Source: Luscinia megarhynchos (lineage: Eukaryota; Chordata; Aves; Passeriformes; Turdidae). Taken from it: a DNA stretch of 64,000 nucleotides. The translations under genes were made by a program, and so were the position numbers. Below, one piece after another: positions 63,201-64,000 of this stretch; the first letter of the stretch is position 1; each line of letters starts with the position of its first letter. The notes below the pieces were generated by a model. The model saw nothing but the letters and a program-made list of their open reading frames with translations. It made no database searches and was not told the origin of the DNA. Where the stretch lies: positions 15,354,906 to 15,418,905 of the forward strand of contig JAPFBE010000002.1 of NCBI GenBank assembly GCA_034336665.1, given 5' to 3'.

Positions 63201-63645
63201 ACTCCTGGCTTAATCTCTGCATCTAAATACTCTCTGCTGTCTTCCAACCCAGACACCAATGGAATCTGAAGTCGTTTCTGACATGAGGCTTATTTACTTA
63301 GTTGATGCAGATAATGGTGTGAGAGGGATTATTGCAAAGTAGTCCATCCCAAGGCTATTTGAAACTGGGTAGCAATCAGGCTTTTTCCTGTGTGGCATTG
63401 TAAAATAGCTTCCTAGGGTAATGAAGAAGGCTTCTCTCTAATCCTGGCATGTCTGAGCTATCAAAGCTTTCGCAGTCATGTAGAACTAATTGTATTCCAC
63501 CAGTTTTCATGAGATATCCCCTGTTTGTTTAACCATCATTGTTGCTTTTGTTTCCTACCAGAAAGAATTTCCGGTTCCTGAACAGTTCAAGACAGCGTGG
63601 GATGGATCTAAGTTGGTCACTGAACCTGCAGAGATTGTGGGTTGA
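9078..63645 (+). CDS. CAP2: CAP2, cyclase-associated actin regulator (12-exon CDS, span)
   Basis: Joined coding exons: 9078-9201, 12786-12886, 29557-29634, 41733-41876, 42098-42183, 43895-44000, 56572-56761, 57598-57773, 58990-59113, 59333-59415, 61904-62044, 63562-63645. Phases agree at every junction and give 478 aa, against about 477 in mammals. Domains in order: RLE coiled coil (about 5-21), helical folded domain (about 43-212), polyproline with nine Pro at 234-242 then G-PPP to 246, WH2 (about 259-281, ending LRHV), Ser/Thr-Pro linker (about 298-322), and C-terminal beta-sheet domain (about 325-478). In the CAP family the N-terminal half works with cofilin to disassemble actin filaments, the polyproline binds profilin, and the WH2 plus C-terminal domain recharge ADP-actin with ATP in the cytoplasm. 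CAP2 is the muscle, heart and brain paralogue. CAP2 is preferred over CAP1 because residues such as the [11 protein letters not shown] segment and the exon 1 sequence fit CAP2. All introns are GT-AG. The identification rests on recalled family sequence; no search was run. Confidence 0.97.
9202..12785 (+). other. CAP2: CAP2 intron 1
   Basis: This is a 3,584-nt GT-AG intron (GTAAGT ... TACAG). It is mostly AT-rich. Stretches at about 10050-10330 and 10790-11050 are somewhat richer in G+C but contain no recognised domain or repeat. Confidence 0.9.
12786..12886 (+). CDS. CAP2: CAP2 coding exon 2 (residues 42-75)
   Basis: Acceptor TACAG is at 12781-12785 and donor GTAAGT at 12887. With the split codon from exon 1 it encodes the start of the helical folded domain, including [11 protein letters not shown] and EGDVKTH, which aligns with mammalian APSVEAFDKLM and AGDVETH. 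It is 101 nt long and ends in phase 0. The fold binds cofilin-decorated actin in CAP proteins. Confidence 0.96.
22863..22940. repeat. TTGAAAAA-type tandem repeat between inverted arms
   Basis: Imperfect repeats of TTGAAAAA/TTGGAAAAAA lie at 22886-22930. They are flanked by TGAACTGTT (22863-22871) and its reverse complement AACAGTTCA (22932-22940), so the unit could fold as a hairpin with a repeat loop. Confidence 0.7.
27571..27610. repeat. Perfect 20-bp tandem duplication
   Basis: The unit TATTCAGCAACATCTGAATC occurs twice head to tail (27571-27590 and 27591-27610) and is followed by the start of a partial third copy (TAT). It looks like a recent slippage or unequal exchange product. Confidence 0.95.
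28709..28730. repeat. GGTTT microsatellite
   Basis: Four to five copies of the pentamer GTTTG lie in intron 2. It is short and unremarkable. Confidence 0.85.
29557..29634 (+). CDS. CAP2: CAP2 coding exon 3 (residues 76-101)
   Basis: The 78-nt exon is flanked by acceptor TTACAG (to 29556) and donor GTAAGG (29635). It encodes [19 protein letters not shown] followed by QCQEPQE, an alpha-helix of the helical folded domain. It begins and ends in phase 0, so skipping it would remove 26 residues without a frameshift. It sits alone between introns of about 16.7 kb and 12.1 kb. Confidence 0.96.
31742..31773 (+). promoter_or_regulatory. Candidate CRE-like plus TATA/MEF2-like element
   Basis: TGATGTCA at 31742-31749, one base from the CRE palindrome, is followed 15 bp later by TATTTATAG at 31765-31773. 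The latter resembles a TATA box or an off-consensus MEF2 site. The local DNA is richer in G+C than its surroundings. An intronic enhancer or minor promoter is possible but unproven; such short motifs arise by chance. Confidence 0.25.
34502..34975 (-). pseudogene. CR1 LINE fragment with broken ORF2 tail
   Basis: Read on the minus strand it carries CR1 ORF2 C-terminal features: a VQRR...TKLV segment and [14 protein letters not shown] at about 34990-34810, then after a frame break [20 protein letters not shown] and [15 protein letters not shown] at about 34720-34590. It ends with the AACCTAAACGATTCTATA-type CR1 3' terminus at 34502. It is 5' truncated and missing part of the middle, so not active. 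Boundaries are approximate. Confidence 0.9.
41456..41466 (+). promoter_or_regulatory. CAP2: Candidate distal branch point for exon 4
   Basis: TTAAC at 41456-41460 fits the yUnAy branch-point pattern with A at 41459. The last adenine before the acceptor is at 41466, so an A branch point must be at least 265 nt from the AG at 41731-41732. The actual site was not tested; other upstream adenines are possible. Confidence 0.5.
41467..41730 (+). repeat. TCTCC microsatellite, 264-nt pure pyrimidine tract at the exon 4 acceptor
   Basis: The pentamer TCTCC is repeated about 50 times with a few variants (CTCTTC, CTCTCT). Every base from 41467 to 41730 is C or T. It runs straight into TCTCTTTTTCAG, so it serves as the polypyrimidine tract of exon 4. 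It contains motifs of the kinds bound by PTBP1 (UCUU, CUCUCU) and poly-C binding proteins (CCUC). The long open frames over it on both strands are artefacts of repetition. Confidence 0.98.
41733..41876 (+). CDS. CAP2: CAP2 coding exon 4 (residues 102-149)
   Basis: The acceptor AG at 41731-41732 directly follows TCTCTTTTTC, the end of a long TCTCC microsatellite. The exon encodes [18 protein letters not shown] through [12 protein letters not shown], a core part of the helical folded domain. It is 144 nt long, phase 0 at both ends, with donor GTGAGT at 41877. Skipping would delete 48 residues in frame. Its splicing signals are highly unusual: no A or G occurs for 264 nt before the acceptor. Confidence 0.96.
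41877..42097 (+). other. CAP2: CAP2 intron 4
   Basis: This short 221-nt GT-AG intron (GTGAGT ... CCTAG) has a TTTCTCCTTCTGTTGTTTCC pyrimidine tract. Nothing else was seen. Confidence 0.95.
42098..42183 (+). CDS. CAP2: CAP2 coding exon 5 (residues 150-178 part)
   Basis: The acceptor is CCTAG ending at 42097 and the donor GTATGT at 42184. It encodes [20 protein letters not shown] then RVLKDYKN, very close to mammalian CAP2. The length is 86 nt, ending in phase 2; the split codon is completed by the first base of exon 6. It lies only 221 nt after exon 4. Confidence 0.96.
42184..43894 (+). other. CAP2: CAP2 intron 5
   Basis: This is a 1,711-nt GT-AG intron (GTATGT ... TTTTTACAG). It includes an AT-only-like stretch near 42898-42965 made of TATA/TATTAT runs. 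No other feature was recognised. Confidence 0.93.
43895..44000 (+). CDS. CAP2: CAP2 coding exon 6 (residues 178-213)
   Basis: The acceptor TTTTTACAG ends at 43894 and the donor GTAAGT starts at 44001. It encodes [18 protein letters not shown] and [16 protein letters not shown], the strongly conserved end of the helical folded domain. It is 106 nt and ends in phase 0. Exons 4-6 together are 336 nt, an in-frame block. Confidence 0.97.
44985..45024 (+). mobile_element. CR1 3'-end fragment
   Basis: TGGCCTTCCAATCCAAACCA and TTCTGTGATTCTATGAA match the CR1 3' terminus with its ATTCTATG-type end. Only about 40 bp remain, just upstream of a second, longer CR1 copy in the same direction. Confidence 0.8.
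45067..45880 (+). mobile_element. CR1 LINE fragment split by a purine microsatellite
   Basis: The left part (GAGCTGGAACACCTTTCCTG, GGATTTTTCAGCCTGGAG) and right part (CTTCATAGAGACC, TAAGGAAGAAATTATTTGTT, CAGATTGCCCAGAGAAGCTG, ATGCCCCATCCCTGGAAGTG, TGATTCTATG) are consecutive pieces of the CR1 3' consensus. Between them the usual GGAGAAGAGAAGG has grown into a 416-nt purine tract. The copy is 5' truncated and non-functional. Confidence 0.93.
45126..45541 (+). repeat. 416-nt pure purine tract: GAAGAGA heptamers then GAAGA pentamers
   Basis: All bases are A or G. From about 45147 to 45367 the period is 7 (about 31 copies of AGAGAAG). From about 45368 to 45541 the period is 5 (about 35 copies of AGAAG). 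The open frames of 146-174 codons across it on both strands are repeat artefacts. Long mirror-like purine runs of this type can form triplex DNA and stable RNA:DNA hybrids. Confidence 0.98.
49967..49999. repeat. TTCCCTA heptamer microsatellite
   Basis: About four and a half copies of TTCCCTA lie in intron 6. It resembles a telomere-type CCCTAA repeat but has a different period, so it is a simple repeat. Confidence 0.9.
56572..56761 (+). CDS. CAP2: CAP2 coding exon 7 (polyproline and WH2, residues 214-276)
   Basis: The acceptor CTCAAACAG ends at 56571. The exon encodes a short variable segment, then nine prolines (234-242), Gly and three more prolines, a profilin-binding type of stretch. It continues with the WH2 helix [17 protein letters not shown]. 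The WH2 LRHV signature is in exon 8. The first two thirds are rich in G+C and CpG, unlike the other exons. The donor is GTCAGG with C at +3, unlike every other donor in the gene. The reading frame stays open into the intron until a TAA at 57049. Confidence 0.96.
56762..57597 (+). other. CAP2: CAP2 intron 7 with possible alternative terminal exon
   Basis: This 836-nt intron begins with the atypical donor GTCAGG and ends TTTTTTAG. If retained, the CAP2 frame continues for 96 codons to TAA at 57049-57051. Two AATAAA hexamers follow at 57063-57068 and 57137-57142, the second with GT-rich sequence downstream (GTGTATGTCTGTG near 57180). Confidence 0.85.
57063..57142 (+). terminator. CAP2: Candidate intronic polyadenylation signals
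   Basis: AATAAA occurs at 57063-57068, 11 nt after an in-frame stop of the read-through frame, and again at 57137-57142. The second has GT-rich DNA about 40 nt further on, in the usual place for a downstream element. AATAAA is common in AT-rich DNA, so use is unproven. Confidence 0.4.
57598..57773 (+). CDS. CAP2: CAP2 coding exon 8 (WH2 end and Ser/Pro linker, residues 277-335)
   Basis: The acceptor TTTTTTAG ends at 57597 and the donor GTGAGT starts at 57774. It completes the WH2 motif with GLRHV (277-281), then NPSLRAQG and a linker with Ser/Thr-Pro sites (302, 308, 310, 313, 317), candidates for proline-directed kinases. It enters the C-terminal domain at [13 protein letters not shown]. 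The length is 176 nt, ending in phase 0. Confidence 0.97.
57774..58989 (+). other. CAP2: CAP2 intron 8
   Basis: This is a 1,216-nt GT-AG intron (GTGAGT ... GAAACAG). No repeat or other gene was recognised. Confidence 0.95.
58990..59113 (+). CDS. CAP2: CAP2 coding exon 9 (residues 336-376)
   Basis: The acceptor GAAACAG ends at 58989 and the donor GTGAGT starts at 59114. It encodes [20 protein letters not shown] and [20 protein letters not shown], the first strands of the CARP-type beta-helix that binds ADP-G-actin and speeds nucleotide exchange. It is 124 nt and ends in phase 1. Confidence 0.97.
59114..59332 (+). other. CAP2: CAP2 intron 9
   Basis: This is a short 219-nt GT-AG intron (GTGAGT ... 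TTTTAG). Nothing else was seen. Confidence 0.95.
59333..59415 (+). CDS. CAP2: CAP2 coding exon 10 (residues 377-404)
   Basis: The acceptor TTTATTTTAG ends at 59332 and the donor GTAAGG starts at 59416. It encodes [20 protein letters not shown] and SRDIQIQ, a highly conserved part of the C-terminal beta-helix. The 83-nt exon ends in phase 0 and is separated from exon 9 by only 219 nt. Confidence 0.97.
59416..61903 (+). other. CAP2: CAP2 intron 10
   Basis: This is a 2,488-nt GT-AG intron (GTAAGG ... TTTGCAG). It is AT-rich, with no recognised feature. Confidence 0.94.
61904..62044 (+). CDS. CAP2: CAP2 coding exon 11 (residues 405-451)
   Basis: The acceptor ATTTTTGCAG ends at 61903 and the donor GTGAGT starts at 62045. 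It encodes [20 protein letters not shown] then the [20 protein letters not shown] segment and Tyr. The length is 141 nt, phase 0 at both ends. This is the CAP2 C-terminal domain core. Confidence 0.97.
62045..63561 (+). other. CAP2: CAP2 intron 11
   Basis: This is a 1,517-nt GT-AG intron (GTGAGT ... CTACCAG). No recognised feature. Confidence 0.94.
63562..63645 (+). CDS. CAP2: CAP2 coding exon 12 (terminal, residues 452-478 and stop)
   Basis: The acceptor CCTACCAG ends at 63561. It encodes [20 protein letters not shown] then EPAEIVG and TGA at 63643-63645. The last strand contributes to dimerisation of the C-terminal domain in CAPs. The C-terminus ends in EIVG, whereas human CAP2 ends in EIMA. 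Confidence 0.97.
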   Translation, partial: KEFPVPEQFKTAWDGSKLVTEPAEIVG

Positions 63646-64000
63646 CTTCCTCATGCCATAGAGCACTTGCTGACCACAGCCAGACTGTGGCCAGCATACA
63701 CAAAGCAGTAATGTAAAGAACTAGAAATAGCAGGAGTTCATGCTGCTGTCATAGGCCTTCAAGTATTAGCTCTGCATGCTAGGAACAAAAACACATCTGG
63801 CACCCTTTTGTTAGGCATCCCAGTCCTGGTCACGGCTCCACACAGTTTGCCTTCACATATAATTTTAATTCTGAATGGGAATGTAGTAGGTTAAACCCCC
63901 CACCCTCCAGTCACATCATTGGTTTGAAATGCTGTATACATTAAGCCAACATACTGCACGATACACTTTTTTTATCATTTTGCTTCAGTGCATTCCTTTT
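63646..64000 (+). other. CAP2: CAP2 3' UTR (partial)
   Basis: This is sequence after the TGA stop. No AATAAA or close variant was found before the window edge, so the cleavage site lies to the right and the UTR is incomplete. No repeat was recognised. Confidence 0.8.

Overview
The window is vertebrate nuclear DNA, most likely from a bird. It holds one large split gene on the + strand, with AT-rich introns and GT-AG splice sites. The only transposon family I recognise is CR1 LINE, which is typical of birds and other reptiles.

The gene is CAP2 (cyclase-associated actin cytoskeleton regulatory protein 2). Twelve coding exons could be placed to the base: 9078-9201, 12786-12886, 29557-29634, 41733-41876, 42098-42183, 43895-44000, 56572-56761, 57598-57773, 58990-59113, 59333-59415, 61904-62044 and 63562-63645. 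They join with consistent phases into 1437 nt (478 codons plus stop). The product is co-linear with mammalian CAP2 (about 477 aa). It carries the N-terminal RLE coiled coil, the helical folded domain, a polyproline stretch, a WH2 motif, a Ser/Thr-Pro-rich linker and the C-terminal beta-sheet actin nucleotide-exchange domain. The 5' untranslated exon(s) and promoter are not identified and probably lie upstream. The 3' UTR runs off the right edge.

Layout: 1-9076 is probably intron between a non-coding first exon and the start-codon exon, and contains a CR1 copy. 9078-12886 holds exons 1-2. 12887-41732 is two long introns around small exon 3, with a reverse CR1 at about 34.5-35.0 kb. 41467-44000 holds the exon 4-6 cluster, introduced by a 264-nt pure pyrimidine microsatellite. 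44001-56571 is a long intron with a CR1 copy containing a 416-nt pure purine microsatellite. 56572-63645 holds exons 7-12, and 63646-64000 is 3' UTR.

No second gene, RNA gene, CRISPR array or operon-like system is visible. The observations most worth checking concern RNA processing. (1) The exon 4 acceptor is preceded by 264 nt without a single A or G, so an adenosine branch point must lie at least 265 nt upstream. (2) Intron 7 has an atypical donor, an open 96-codon extension ending in a stop, and two AATAAA signals just after it, which looks like an alternative terminal exon for a shortened CAP2. (3) A pyrimidine tract and a purine tract of partly complementary sequence bracket exons 4-6, a block whose length is a multiple of three.
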